Shown: one piece after another, positions 1 to 8,957 of the stretch | Layout: each line of letters begins with the position of its first letter | Numbering within the stretch: position 1 is the stretch's first letter | From: REEB95 sp050729835 | GTDB taxonomy: Bacteria > Pseudomonadota > Alphaproteobacteria > ATCC43930 > CGMCC-115725 | Direction of reading: 5' to 3' | Assembly (NCBI GenBank): GCA_050729835.1 | Contig: JBOHLS010000025.1 | Coordinates: 1 to 33,730 of the forward strand | Length of the DNA stretch: 33,730 nucleotides | Position numbers and translations under genes: made by a program | The notes under the pieces: model-generated | What the model saw: the letters and a program-made list of their open reading frames with translations, nothing else | What the model was told of the DNA's origin: nothing | The model's database searches: none

Positions 1-10
1 GGCCGCGTAG

Positions 11-983
11 GAGGAGTCCGTCCGCAATGCGCCCTTTACATCGCAAAATCAGCCAGAAACGCTCACCTACCGTGCAGCAGTTCGGGCTGACTCGCGAAAA
101 TCCGAATTTTTCAGCAAACTGCTAAAGAAAGAACCCGGTCGGAACGCGCGAATTTACGTCACAGGCCTTCTTGTTGCCGAAGAGGAAAACTTTGCCTTTT
201 CGTATAACATCACCGCCCTCACCAAACGGATGAGGAACGCACTTAACCGGGAGCGCACGAACGTTGGCCGCACGGCATACTCGGATCGCATCAAGGAAAT
301 GCTGTTAGAGGCGCGTACAAGCAGTAGCAGATTCCCTTGCCGGCGAATTGAGTAAGATCGAGGTCGGCACCAGTGCCGACGAAGTGAAGTGGATCGACGT
401 TGCAAAGCACGCGGTTAGGATTCTCAATGCGAACGAGCGCGTGATGTTTGTCTCTGCTTCGAACATCATGACGCACAACGATGTTCTCGATCGCGCAAAG
501 GCGGAGGGAGTCAAAATCGTTATGGTTCCAGACAACATCAAAGAAAGCATTCATGGGTTGCACGACATTGCGGGAACAGTAGTTCGAGATATATCGGTCT
601 ATCAGGAAGAATGGCGCGAGAGCTTCAAATTCGTGTTTGTCGACCACAAGGCTCTTCGCCCCAGTGAACGCGCAGTTTATGACCAGTGGCGCGCCATTGC
701 GGATTTGGCCGGAGGCCTGCCAGCCGTGGTGACGGAAATCAAGATTACTGAGACAATGAGACCAGACCTATTGAGCGTCGATCACACAGCCGGCCTTTGG
801 GATCCGGCATTAGCGTACATCATAATCAAGCGTGATCAGCTGTCTTCGCTGGAAAAATTTGCGGGCACGCTCTTGCATGAAATCGTTCATGCAAGCAGCG
901 GCCACGGCGACATTACGCGCGACTTTGAAATTGCACTCACCTCTATGCTCGGACGAATTGCGTCGACGTGTTTGGAGTCGTAA
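11..983 (+). pseudogene. Frameshifted ATP-binding / zinc-peptidase-like protein
   Basis: Two overlapping frames on this strand make one protein. The first, open after a TAG at 8-10, runs to about 310 and contains NRERTNVGRTAYSDR, which I recall from a family of HSP90/histidine-kinase-type ATP-binding proteins of mobile regions. The second frame takes over near 309 and runs to the TAA at 981-983. It carries HEIVH (876-890) followed by a Gly-His-Gly-Asp stretch, a gluzincin-like zinc site. The switch lies in about 300-315, where a net one-base change separates the frames. A TTG at 348 could start the second half alone (211 residues), but similarity continues upstream of it, so a broken gene fits better. 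The 5' part, including the ATPase motifs, is missing or outside the window. The family memory is moderate; the frame break is seen directly. Confidence 0.62.
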
Positions 984-1216
984 TCGGCAGAATCTTGCCC
1001 CACGGCGGGGACGCGGGTTTTCTTGCCACATTGCTAGCCTATTGCCCGGTGCAGTATGGATGCACGGCTGCACAGCCGTTGCACACATAGGCTGCCTCGT
1101 GCCATTCGTCATGCCAGCGCATGGGGCCGTTTGCGTATTAGCACGGGGCGTGTCGGCGTAGTATCCTGTGAACCTAATTTGAACGTTCATCGTCGATATC
1201 GATAGCGAGCGCGAAT

Positions 1217-1552
1217 ATGTTTACCGCTCTAGTTGCTGTCGCAAGCCTTGCTTTCGGACTCATCGCTGGTTTCCTCACCGCCTGGGTTCTGCGCGAGTTG
1301 TGTCGGCGCGAGGGAATTGCTGAGAGCCTCTACTACAGCTGGTCCAAGGAGTTCCTGGAAGCCGGGAAGAAGAGATTGGCTGGCGATACGGCACGTGCGG
1401 CCACGAGCAACGAGGTCAAGGTCAAGGTTGGGCTTCGACAACCACAATCCTTCAGACAGGAGCGCTCTCACGCCAACAGGTCGCTCCCCCTACCGCGACA
1501 GCGGTTTAGTTCAATCCACAATCCGATTCAATCAACTCGGATAAAGCTCTAA
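1217..1552 (+). pseudogene. IS3-family OrfA fragment fused to a membrane-like leader
   Basis: Residues 29-68 of this 111-residue frame (about 1301-1420) match the helix-turn-helix region of IS3-family OrfA transposases: CRREGIAESLYYSWSKEF followed by LEAGKKRLAGDTARAATSNE and VK. After that the expected leucine-zipper part is absent and the frame runs into unrelated Arg/Ser-rich sequence. Residues 1-27 form a hydrophobic membrane-like segment that does not belong to OrfA. No OrfB or terminal inverted repeats are seen next to it. The fragment is best read as an insertion-sequence relic; whether the chimeric frame is expressed is unknown. It lies between the broken ATP-binding gene and the LysR gene, at the edge of the catabolic cluster. 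Confidence 0.6.
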
Positions 1553-1591
1553 CATTGCGACCGGATCCCTCTTCGCAGGGAGTCCACTTGC

Positions 1592-2521
1592 CTAATCGAC
1601 TGGACGCGGCGCCCGGGTGTCGAGAAAGAGCGTGGCGATCTGCTGACGCATCCAGCGGTTGCCCGGATCGTGGTGGAAGCGCTCGTGCCAGTGCTGCTTG
1701 ATATCGAAGCTCGGAATCTTGATCGGCGGTCTGAGCATCTTGATCCGAATTAGGTTCGAGAAGGATTGCGCCGCCTTTAGCGGAATCGTCGCGATCAGGT
1801 CGGTGCGGCTGATGATAATCGGCAGCGTCGCGAAATGCTGCACCAACAGGCCAATACGGCGCTTGATCCGCTGCCGTGCAAGAGTTTTCTCCACCGCTGC
1901 ATCGTGGCCCGTCCCCGTGAACGAAACCACGCCATGCAACGCCTCAACGAACTGTTTGCGTGTCAGGACGCCACCGATCTCGGGATGGTCGGCGCGGACG
2001 ATGCACACGAACGTATCGCAGTAGAGCCTCTGCTCGAAGAACCCTCCCATCAGGTTCGGAAACAATCCGAGGGCGATGTCTACGTCACCCGCCATCATCG
2101 CTTCATGCGCGTCACGCGGTGGAATGCGCGAGACCTTGACGCTGATGTCCCGCGCCACCTTCCGCAGGTGTTGCACGATTATAGGCAGGTTCACCGCCTC
2201 GCCGATGTCTGACATGTAGAATACAAACTTGCGGCGCGAGCTCGCTGCGTCGAAGTTGCCGGCGGTACGCAGCGCGTCGTTAATTAGGCTGCAGCTGCGC
2301 CGGATCGGCCGCGACAGTTTCTTGGCGAAGGGCGTCGGCTCCATACCGTGAGAGGTGCGGACGAAGAGAGGGTCGTTGAAAGTGCGCCGCAGCCGGGCAA
2401 GCGCGTTGCTCATCGCTGGCTGGCTGATACCAATCCGGCTGGCCGCAACGGTGATGTTGCGCTCTTGCTCGATCGCGTCGAATGCGACGAGCAAATTGAG
2501 ATCGAGTGACCCAATATTCAT
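1592..2521 (-). CDS. LysR-type transcriptional regulator (NodD/LinR-like branch)
   Basis: A 309-residue protein with the LysR layout. The N-terminal winged helix-turn-helix spans about residues 6-65 (LDLNLLVAFDAI, AASRIGISQPAMSNALARLR, DPLFVRT), and the co-inducer-binding domain fills the rest. The length is normal for the family. It is divergent from the fdrA operon, the usual arrangement for a LysR regulator and its target. A palindrome ATTCA-TTTCA-TGAAT overlaps its own start codon, which suggests autorepression. Two more copies lie before the Rieske and transporter genes, so it probably controls the whole cluster. No Shine-Dalgarno sequence is visible before the ATG, so the mRNA may be leaderless or poorly translated. 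The inducer is unknown. Confidence 0.92.
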   Translation of the reverse strand: MNIGSLDLNLLVAFDAIEQERNITVAASRIGISQPAMSNALARLRRTFNDPLFVRTSHGMEPTPFAKKLSRPIRRSCSLINDALRTAGNFDAASSRRKFVFYMSDIGEAVNLPIIVQHLRKVARDISVKVSRIPPRDAHEAMMAGDVDIALGLFPNLMGGFFEQRLYCDTFVCIVRADHPEIGGVLTRKQFVEALHGVVSFTGTGHDAAVEKTLARQRIKRRIGLLVQHFATLPIIISRTDLIATIPLKAAQSFSNLIRIKMLRPPIKIPSFDIKQHWHERFHHDPGNRWMRQQIATLFLDTRAPRPVD

Positions 2522-2530
2522 TTCATGAAT
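2516..2530. promoter_or_regulatory. Putative LysR operator 1 (ATTCA-N5-TGAAT)
   Basis: Perfect 5-bp inverted repeat ATTCA TTTCA TGAAT with the T-N11-A spacing typical of LysR boxes. It covers the start codon of the LysR gene (2519-2521) and lies about 160 bp before fdrA. TATCATCG follows within about 15 bp and recurs after operator 3, so it may be part of the activation half-site. The role is inferred from recurrence and position. Confidence 0.65.
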
Positions 2531-2688
2531 TTATATCATCGCATAATCACATTAGACAAGATGCCGCTAGGGCAATCAAATGTCGAGACACGTGTACCGC
2601 AGCCGGGCGGAAAGAGGGGTCGCGTGGATGCGAGGTGACAAGCCCGCAACGCGACACGCGATAAAGAGAAACTGGGCGAAGGGGAAAA

Positions 2689-4251
2689 ATGCCGATCCGG
2701 TCGAGCGTGCGTACAAATATCTACAAGGACTCCGTCGCGCTGATGCGCCTAGCGGAGACAGTAGTCGAGCGCACTGGAATCAAGCGGGCGACGCTGCTGA
2801 TGGGCACGTCTGGCAACAAGGATATCCTCGCCAAGGCCGGTATGCTCGACGCCAGCGTGAACGATGCCAAGCCCAGCGACATCATGATCGTCATCGAAGA
2901 CGAGCGTAGCGAGACGCTCGACGCGGCTTTGGCCGAAATCAAGAATCTGATCGAAGGCAAGCCGGCGAAGCCCGACGAGAACGGAGACAGCAATAGTTTA
3001 GTCAAAGCTCGGGCGCCGCGTTCACTGGGCATGGCGCTTGCTGGTGGGATCGACGTCAATATCGCGCAAATTTCTGTGCCCGGCCTCTATGCCGGAGCAG
3101 AAGCAATGAAGGCAGTGCGCGGCGGCCTTAACGTCTTCCTGTTCAGCGACAATGTTCCATTGGAGCAGGAGCGCACACTCAAGAGGCTGGCCGCGCAAAA
3201 GAATCTCCTGGTGATGGGACCAGATTGCGGCACAGCAATCATCGCCGGCGTGCCGTTCGGCTTTGCCAATGCAGTGCGCCGAGGACCGATTGGCCTCGTC
3301 GGCGCGTCGGGAACTGGGCTTCAGGCGGTGAGTTCCCGCATCCACCAGCTGGGTGGCGGGGTCTCGCATGCCATCGGAACCGGTAGCCGCGATGTCCAGA
3401 AGGCAATTGGTGGAATAAGCATCCTGCACGGGTTGAAGCTTTTGGCCGCGGATCCAACGACCCGGGTAATCGCCATCATCTCGAAGCCTCCGGCGACTGC
3501 GGTGCGCGATCGCATTCTCGGTCAGGCGGAGCAAGCGGGCAAACCTATCGTCGCCTGCTTTCTCGAAGAAATGGACGGCAGCCGTGAAAGCGCCATCCAT
3601 GCCGTGGGCACCTTGGAAGAGGTGGCGCTCGCCGCTGTGGCACTTGCTGCGGGTGATGGCGCAGCCAGACGTGCGCCGTCGCCTGAGGTCCTACCTCCGC
3701 CTGCTCGCCTTATGCCCAGTCAGCTTTACCTACGCGGCCTCTATTCGGGCGGCACTTTCTGCTACGAAGCGCAACTCGTCTGGCGCCGGCTGGGCATTAC
3801 TGCACTCTCTAACGCACCCCTAGACGCCAAGTACAAATTGGAAGAAGGCGTGGAAAGCCGCGGACATTGCGCTATCGATCTCGGCAGCGACGAATTCACA
3901 GTCGGTCGCCCGCATCCAATGATCGACTACGGTGCGCGCATTGAGCGGTTCAAGCGCGAGGCGGCCGATCCCTCGGTCGCGGCTGTGGTGCTCGATATTG
4001 TGCTCGGCTATGGCAGTCACGAGGATCCAGCTGGCGCTCTCGCACCCGCCATTCGCCAGGTGCGCGAACAAGTTGCGAAGGCCGGCCGCGATCTGGCCGT
4101 AATCTGCTTCATTTGCGGCACTGAAGAGGACCCGCAGCGTATCTCAGTACAACAGGAAAAGTTGCGCAGCGCGGGCGCTTGGCTCGCCGAGAGTAGTGGC
4201 GGCGCGGCGCACGCGGCAGCTTCCATTTTGAGCCATGCCACCGTCGGTTAA
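2689..4251 (+). CDS. fdrA: FdrA-like protein (AllF-type subunit of oxamate carbamoyltransferase)
   Basis: A 520-residue protein of the FdrA family, which has succinyl-CoA-synthetase-like CoA-binding folds. Supporting segments include the glycine-rich GLVGASGTGLQ, VMGPDCGTAI before it, and GGTFCYEAQL in the C-terminal half. In E. coli the homologue works with the YlbE (DUF1116) and YlbF (DUF2877) proteins as oxamate carbamoyltransferase, turning oxalurate and phosphate into oxamate and carbamoyl phosphate. All partner families follow here. The ATG has a purine-rich site just upstream (AAGGGG). The 3' end overlaps the kinase gene by 17 bp, indicating coupling. The true substrate here could be another ureido acid, because the setting includes a Rieske oxygenase rather than allantoin genes. 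Confidence 0.88.
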   Translation: MPIRSSVRTNIYKDSVALMRLAETVVERTGIKRATLLMGTSGNKDILAKAGMLDASVNDAKPSDIMIVIEDERSETLDAALAEIKNLIEGKPAKPDENGDSNSLVKARAPRSLGMALAGGIDVNIAQISVPGLYAGAEAMKAVRGGLNVFLFSDNVPLEQERTLKRLAAQKNLLVMGPDCGTAIIAGVPFGFANAVRRGPIGLVGASGTGLQAVSSRIHQLGGGVSHAIGTGSRDVQKAIGGISILHGLKLLAADPTTRVIAIISKPPATAVRDRILGQAEQAGKPIVACFLEEMDGSRESAIHAVGTLEEVALAAVALAAGDGAARRAPSPEVLPPPARLMPSQLYLRGLYSGGTFCYEAQLVWRRLGITALSNAPLDAKYKLEEGVESRGHCAIDLGSDEFTVGRPHPMIDYGARIERFKREAADPSVAAVVLDIVLGYGSHEDPAGALAPAIRQVREQVAKAGRDLAVICFICGTEEDPQRISVQQEKLRSAGAWLAESSGGAAHAAASILSHATVG

Positions 4252-5245
4252 AGGCTTGTCCGCGGTGCGGACAGATCGGGTGCGGCCGAATCCTGCAGCC
4301 AAATTGCGCGTTGTAGCCGCGGTTGGCGGCAATGCCATCTATCCGCCGTCTATCCACGGCTTGGCGGAGGAGCAGCTCGAGATCATGAGCGGTGTCTGCG
4401 CGCATTTCGTTAGGATCATCGAGGCCGGCTATCAACTCGTCCTGACGCACGGAAACGGACCAGTGGTAGGCAACATCTTGTTCCGCATGACCAAGGCCGC
4501 CGGAGAGCTGCCGCCGATGCCGATGGATATCTGCGTCGCGCATTCGCAGGGCGGTATCGGCTACATGCTCCATCAATCCCTGACTAACCTCCTGCGCTCG
4601 CACAATGAAACGTCGCAGGTCGCGTCGATCGTCACGCAGGTCGAAGTCGATGCCGATGACCCCGGCTTCGCCAACCCGACCAAGCCCGTTGGCCGTTTCA
4701 TGACTCGCGCGGAGGCTGACCAGTTGGCGCGTGAGCAGGGCTGGGTGTTCATCGAGGAGGACAAGAACGGCTACCGCCGTGTAGTCGCCTCGCCCGAGCC
4801 AAAGCGCATCGTCGACCTGCCGGCGATCAAGGCGTTGCTCGACGCCGACATTATCCCCATCGCTGCGGGCGGTGGGGGCATCCCGGTCACGCGCTCCCAT
4901 GGCGGCAACATGCGTGGGATCGGGGCGGTGATTGACAAGGACCTGACCAGCGCGCTGCTCGCGGCCGAACTCGGCGCGGAGTCTTTCATCATGCTAACCG
5001 GGGTCGATCGCGTGGCACTTGACTTCGGCAAGCCAACCGAACGCTTCCTCGACCGGATAACAAGGACTGAGGCGTTGCGCCACATGGCGGATGGCCAGTT
5101 CCCGCCAGGCAGCATGGGGCCGAAGATATCGGCGGCGCTCAATTATCTTAAGCGTTGTCGAGGCCGCGTCATCATCACCTCGCTTGACCATGCCTATGAC
5201 GCACTCGAAGGGCGCGCGGGTACCACCATCGTCGCCGATTCATGA
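4235..5245 (+). CDS. arcC: Carbamate kinase (ArcC/AllK family)
   Basis: An amino-acid-kinase-fold protein of 336 residues. Carbamate kinase signatures are clear: VGGNAI near the N-terminus, THGNGPVVGN, QGGIGYMLHQSL, AGGGGIPV, DKDLTSALLA and GSMGPKI near the C-terminus. It should catalyse carbamoyl phosphate + ADP giving ATP, CO2 and ammonia, draining the product of the carbamoyltransferase encoded around it and conserving energy. It is about 25 residues longer than usual at the N-terminus, so a start downstream of this ATG is possible. It overlaps fdrA by 17 bp and the next gene by 4 bp (ATGA). Its place inside the fdrA/DUF2877/DUF1116 operon argues for a catabolic role, not arginine fermentation. 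Confidence 0.92.
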   Translation: MPPSVKGLSAVRTDRVRPNPAAKLRVVAAVGGNAIYPPSIHGLAEEQLEIMSGVCAHFVRIIEAGYQLVLTHGNGPVVGNILFRMTKAAGELPPMPMDICVAHSQGGIGYMLHQSLTNLLRSHNETSQVASIVTQVEVDADDPGFANPTKPVGRFMTRAEADQLAREQGWVFIEEDKNGYRRVVASPEPKRIVDLPAIKALLDADIIPIAAGGGGIPVTRSHGGNMRGIGAVIDKDLTSALLAAELGAESFIMLTGVDRVALDFGKPTERFLDRITRTEALRHMADGQFPPGSMGPKISAALNYLKRCRGRVIITSLDHAYDALEGRAGTTIVADS

Positions 5246-6117
5246 GCGCACTCTCAGAATCCGCGACCGTCTACCGCGTCGTCCAGATCGGCGTCGAGGC
5301 GCAAGCCAGCCTCGCCGCCAGCGGCGGCCTCGCCCATCCCGTCACCGGGCTCGAGAAGACTGGCTATTTCCTAGCCGCGGGGCGCATCCTGTTTGCTGGG
5401 GACAATCCCGACCTGATGCACCCGCGCGCTGTCCTGCTCGGCGAGGCGGCGGGCGTCGGCTCACTTCGCTTCGACCTGGCGCCGGCCCATCTCTGGCGCT
5501 CCGAACCGCCACGAAAGATCGTCACCGCTGGCCTCGCCGCGCGCTGCCGCATGATGTGTGCGGGACTGGCTCGGACCGAGACGGCCAGAGGCTTCGGCAC
5601 CTTACTCTTCGGGAGGGCCCCAGCGATCCCGTTCGACTTACTCGCTAATCACGCGGTCACCGTCGCCGACGGCTGCCGTCGCAACGACCCGGGGGTTGTC
5701 ATCGCCGCAGGGCGCCGGCTGCTCGGCGTCGGGATCGGCCTGACACCGTCGGGCGACGACTTCACCGGCGCTGCACTTTTTGGTCGCCGCATTCTGTCGC
5801 CAGGTGGCGCATGGCCCAGGTCCTGGGACGAAGCGGGGCGGGCGCTCGCCCGCGAAGTCGTAGTCCGCAGCCATACCGTGAGCGCGGCGTTGTTCGCCGA
5901 CCTTGCCGCGGGAAGGAGCTTCGCGTTGCTACACGCCCTCGCCAATGCCCTGATCGAGGACGCGCCGCCGGAGACGATCCTCGCCGCCGCGCGGCGCCTT
6001 GCTGTCGTCGGCCATTCGTCGGGGTGGGACATGCTGGCCGGGCTGGTCGCCGGATCGACCGGCATATTGGAACAATTCCAGGATGTGATGGACGGACATG
6101 AACGATTCATTGTTTGA
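5242..6117 (+). CDS. DUF2877 protein (AllH/YlbF-type subunit)
   Basis: A 291-residue protein of the DUF2877 family. The family hallmark LGVGIGLTPSGDDFTGAALF sits around residues 157-176, followed by a helix-rich C-terminal half. In E. coli the homologue YlbF (AllH) is one of three subunits of oxamate carbamoyltransferase. The ATG overlaps the stop of the carbamate kinase gene (ATGA) and the 3' end overlaps the DUF1116 gene by 20 bp, so the four genes are translationally coupled. The gene order fdrA, kinase, DUF2877, DUF1116 differs from that in E. coli. The family call is strong; the exact reaction is inferred from the neighbours. Confidence 0.85.
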   Translation: MSALSESATVYRVVQIGVEAQASLAASGGLAHPVTGLEKTGYFLAAGRILFAGDNPDLMHPRAVLLGEAAGVGSLRFDLAPAHLWRSEPPRKIVTAGLAARCRMMCAGLARTETARGFGTLLFGRAPAIPFDLLANHAVTVADGCRRNDPGVVIAAGRRLLGVGIGLTPSGDDFTGAALFGRRILSPGGAWPRSWDEAGRALAREVVVRSHTVSAALFADLAAGRSFALLHALANALIEDAPPETILAAARRLAVVGHSSGWDMLAGLVAGSTGILEQFQDVMDGHERFIV

Positions 6118-7540
6118 GCGCGCACCCGCGGTGGTCAACCTAGGCATCGCGGATTTCAATCGCAGCATCACAAAGCATGGCGGAACCGCGACCCAGATCG
6201 AGTGGAGCCCGGTCGGCGGCGGTGACCCTGATGTCGCCTGGGTTCTTGCGCGGCTGACCGGTGATGCTGCCAATCCCGACGTGCCTGGCTCGCGCATGGA
6301 CCGGGCCAATGTGGAAGCGACCAGACGCATGCTCGACGCGCGTCCCATGCTAATCGACGTCGCTCTGCATGCGCGCTTGATCTGGTCCGAAATGAGCAAC
6401 AAAACTCTGTTCCACGCCGGCGCGCCGATCGCCTGGGATCGGATGTGTGGCCCAATGCAGGGCTCGATGATCGGTGCCCTACTTTACGAAGGATGGGCAG
6501 ATTCGATCGACGAGGCGCGCGATATGCTGGCGCGCGGTGCCATCGATTTCGTGCCCTGTCACCACAAGAATGCCGTGGGACCGATGTCAGGAATCATCTC
6601 GCCATCGATGCCGGTCTTCGTCGTCAAGAACGCGACGCACGGCAACTGCGCCTACACCAACATGAGCGAGGGCATCGGCGAGGTGCTGCGCTTCGGCGCC
6701 ACCAGTCCCAAGGTCATCAAGCTCCTACAATGGATGGAACAGGTACTGGCATTAGGCCTGAAACGGGCGATCAACGCCGTCGTGGACGGCATCGACCTTA
6801 AGAATATCCAGTCCCAGGCGCTCCTAATGGGTGACGAATGCCACAGTCGCAATACAGCTGCCACGCTGTTATTTCTCGCGGCGATCTCTGGGCCGTTGGC
6901 GGAAAGCGGCCTTCGCCGAAACCAGGTAAGCGAGATATTCCGATTCCTTGCCGCCACCCCGCAATTTTTTCTCAATCTGTCGATGGTGTCTTCGAAGGCC
7001 ACAATGGACGCCGCGCACGGCATCAAGAACAGCAGCATTGTGACGGCCATAGCACGTAATGGAGTTACGACCGCGATCCGAGTGAGTGGCTTGGGCGGAA
7101 AGTGGTTTGAAGCGCCGTCGGAAACGCCGATCGGGTTGTACTTCCCGGGGTTCGCTCAACAAGATGCCAATCCAGACCTCGGCGACAGTGCGATTGCGGA
7201 GACAGCTGGCTTTGGAGGGTTCTCCCTTGCGGCTTCGCCGGCCTTGGTAAAGCTCGTGGGCGGCACCGTCGCCACCGCGACCGACTATTCGCGCGAAATG
7301 TACGCCATCACGGAGACGCGCAACCCGTCCATGTCGCTTCCGTTGCTCGATTTCCAGGGTGCGCCCAACGGCATAGAAGTGCGCAAGGTCGTCGACACGT
7401 GCATTCGTCCCGTCATCACCACCGGCATCGCGCACAAGCAGTCGGGCGTTGGCCAAATCGGCGCCGGCATTGTGCGTCCGCCAATGGCGTGCTTTACCCA
7501 AGCACTCGTCGCGTTGGCGGGCGCGGTCGACGAAAAATGA
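6098..7540 (+). CDS. DUF1116 protein (AllG/YlbE-type subunit)
   Basis: A 480-residue, full-length DUF1116 protein. Recognisable segments are VVNLGIADF at the N-terminus, WDRMCGPMQGSMIGALLYEG, FVPCHHKNAVGPMSGIIS near residue 150 and DECHSRNTAA near 248. It is the homologue of E. coli YlbE (AllG), the probable catalytic partner of FdrA and the DUF2877 protein in oxamate carbamoyltransferase. The cluster therefore holds all three subunits and the kinase that uses carbamoyl phosphate. The start overlaps the preceding gene by 20 bp. The gene ends 15 bp before the second LysR-box-like palindrome, so the operon probably stops here and a new transcription unit begins with the Rieske gene. Confidence 0.88.
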   Translation: MNDSLFERAPAVVNLGIADFNRSITKHGGTATQIEWSPVGGGDPDVAWVLARLTGDAANPDVPGSRMDRANVEATRRMLDARPMLIDVALHARLIWSEMSNKTLFHAGAPIAWDRMCGPMQGSMIGALLYEGWADSIDEARDMLARGAIDFVPCHHKNAVGPMSGIISPSMPVFVVKNATHGNCAYTNMSEGIGEVLRFGATSPKVIKLLQWMEQVLALGLKRAINAVVDGIDLKNIQSQALLMGDECHSRNTAATLLFLAAISGPLAESGLRRNQVSEIFRFLAATPQFFLNLSMVSSKATMDAAHGIKNSSIVTAIARNGVTTAIRVSGLGGKWFEAPSETPIGLYFPGFAQQDANPDLGDSAIAETAGFGGFSLAASPALVKLVGGTVATATDYSREMYAITETRNPSMSLPLLDFQGAPNGIEVRKVVDTCIRPVITTGIAHKQSGVGQIGAGIVRPPMACFTQALVALAGAVDEK

Positions 7541-7555
7541 CAACCGCGGCAGAAT

Positions 7556-7570
7556 ATTCATGATGTGAAT
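7556..7570. promoter_or_regulatory. Putative LysR operator 2 (ATTCA-N5-TGAAT)
   Basis: Perfect inverted repeat ATTCA TGATG TGAAT in the 172-bp gap between the DUF1116 and Rieske genes. As at operator 1, the bases just before make AATATTCA, and an AT-rich stretch (CATATATA) follows within 10 bp. Its position about 140 bp before the Rieske start fits an activator site for a separate transcript. Confidence 0.65.
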
Positions 7571-7712
7571 TCCATATATACCGCCGCACACACTAGCCAC
7601 CCGCCGTAGCGCACCCTTATCATTCCACTATTGAAACGCCATGGTGCTCAGCCGACGATTCTTTTGACACACGCACGGAACTTGGCGACGCACGCAAGAA
7701 AGAGGTGACCAA

Positions 7713-8957
7713 ATGTCGTATCTTTCCAACATCGCTCCAGCCATCAAGTCGATCTTCGATCAGCTTCCGGATCTGGCCGGCCACGATGCCGAGGCGCCGA
7801 TGCTGCCGAAGGAATGCTACACCTCGCCCGATTTTTTCGAGTTCGAGCGCCATGCCGTGTTCTCGTACTCCTGGATCTGCGTCGGGCATCAGGACCAGCT
7901 TCCGAAGCGCGGCGACTTTCTGACCCCCGTGGTCGCGGGCGAGCACCTGATCGTCGTCCGCCTCGAGGATGGAACCGTCCATGCCATGAGTGCGGTCTGC
8001 CGACACCGCGGTCAACTCGTCGCTTGCGAGCCGGGCAGCGGCGCGCGGAATTTCATCTGCCCGCTGCATTTCTGGACTTACGATCTGCGCGGACAGTTCC
8101 TCGGTGCAACTCGCATGGGCGGTCCCGAAGAAATCGAGAGGCTGCGCAAGACCGCGAAGCTGCCGGGCGTGCGGACTGAGCTGTGGCACGGCTTCGTCTT
8201 CGTCAACCTCGATCCCAATGCGCGACCTCTGGCCCTGAGCCTGGCCAAGCTTGAGCCCTTCTGGAAGAATTACGAAAATGCCGACCTCGTCGCGGTACCA
8301 CCCAAAATGTCGGACGACCCGCTGCCATGGAACTGGAAGATCCACTATGAGAATTTCATCGATGCCTATCATCCGGAGTTCGTGCACCGCAAAACGCACG
8401 ATTTCGCGCCCAGCAATCACCCCGACGGCGGCGTCCAGTTCACTACCATGGCGCGCGACGATAACGCCATCGTCCGGAGCGTGCCCTTGCTCAGTCCCGA
8501 CGGCGGCATGATGGACGAGGGTTGGGGCCCGAATCCTGCCTTCCCGCCGATCACCCAGCTTAGCTCCGCGCAGCGTAGGCGCCTCACCTTCGCGATGGTC
8601 CCGCCCAGCCTGACGCTGGTGTTCGCTCCGAATGCAATTGCTTATCAGCACATCGCCGCGACCGCCGTTGACAAGACATACGCGTCGAACGATCGGGTGA
8701 CCGCCGGTGGATGGCTGATCCCTAAGAGCACGCGCGCCTTACCGGATTTCGACCGCCGGACGGCGTTGATCCAGGAAGGCGCCAGAAAGATCTGGCTACA
8801 GGACATCCCCGTCAATCACGGTGTCCAGGCGGGCAAGCATTCCCGGTTTATGCCTCTCCAATCCGAGAAGGAGTTTGGGCCGCTTGAACGCACTCTACTC
8901 CAGTTCAATGCGTGGCTGTTACACGCCTATCACCGAGGGGCCAATCTCGCCGTGTAG
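7713..8957 (+). CDS. Rieske non-heme iron oxygenase, large subunit
   Basis: A 414-residue ring-hydroxylating-oxygenase alpha-subunit-like protein. The Rieske [2Fe-2S] site is C96-x-H98 with C116-x2-H119 (AVCRHRGQ and CPLHFWTYD). The mononuclear iron site is seen in ENFIDAYHPEFVH (H220, H225), with a likely acidic ligand in WLQDIPVNHGVQ near the C-terminus. It should use O2 and electrons from a reductase to hydroxylate or demethylate a small substrate. No beta subunit or ferredoxin gene follows; the nearest candidate reductase is at 12411. AGAGGTGACC lies just before the ATG. The end is directly abutted by a decapitated CoxG-like frame, so a deletion has occurred right after this gene. The substrate cannot be read from sequence. 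Confidence 0.9.
   Translation: MSYLSNIAPAIKSIFDQLPDLAGHDAEAPMLPKECYTSPDFFEFERHAVFSYSWICVGHQDQLPKRGDFLTPVVAGEHLIVVRLEDGTVHAMSAVCRHRGQLVACEPGSGARNFICPLHFWTYDLRGQFLGATRMGGPEEIERLRKTAKLPGVRTELWHGFVFVNLDPNARPLALSLAKLEPFWKNYENADLVAVPPKMSDDPLPWNWKIHYENFIDAYHPEFVHRKTHDFAPSNHPDGGVQFTTMARDDNAIVRSVPLLSPDGGMMDEGWGPNPAFPPITQLSSAQRRRLTFAMVPPSLTLVFAPNAIAYQHIAATAVDKTYASNDRVTAGGWLIPKSTRALPDFDRRTALIQEGARKIWLQDIPVNHGVQAGKHSRFMPLQSEKEFGPLERTLLQFNAWLLHAYHRGANLAV

Noticed and set aside
7620..8651. 343-codon minus-strand frame opposite the Rieske gene
   Set aside because: Antisense shadow of a gene with clear Rieske and iron-site motifs.
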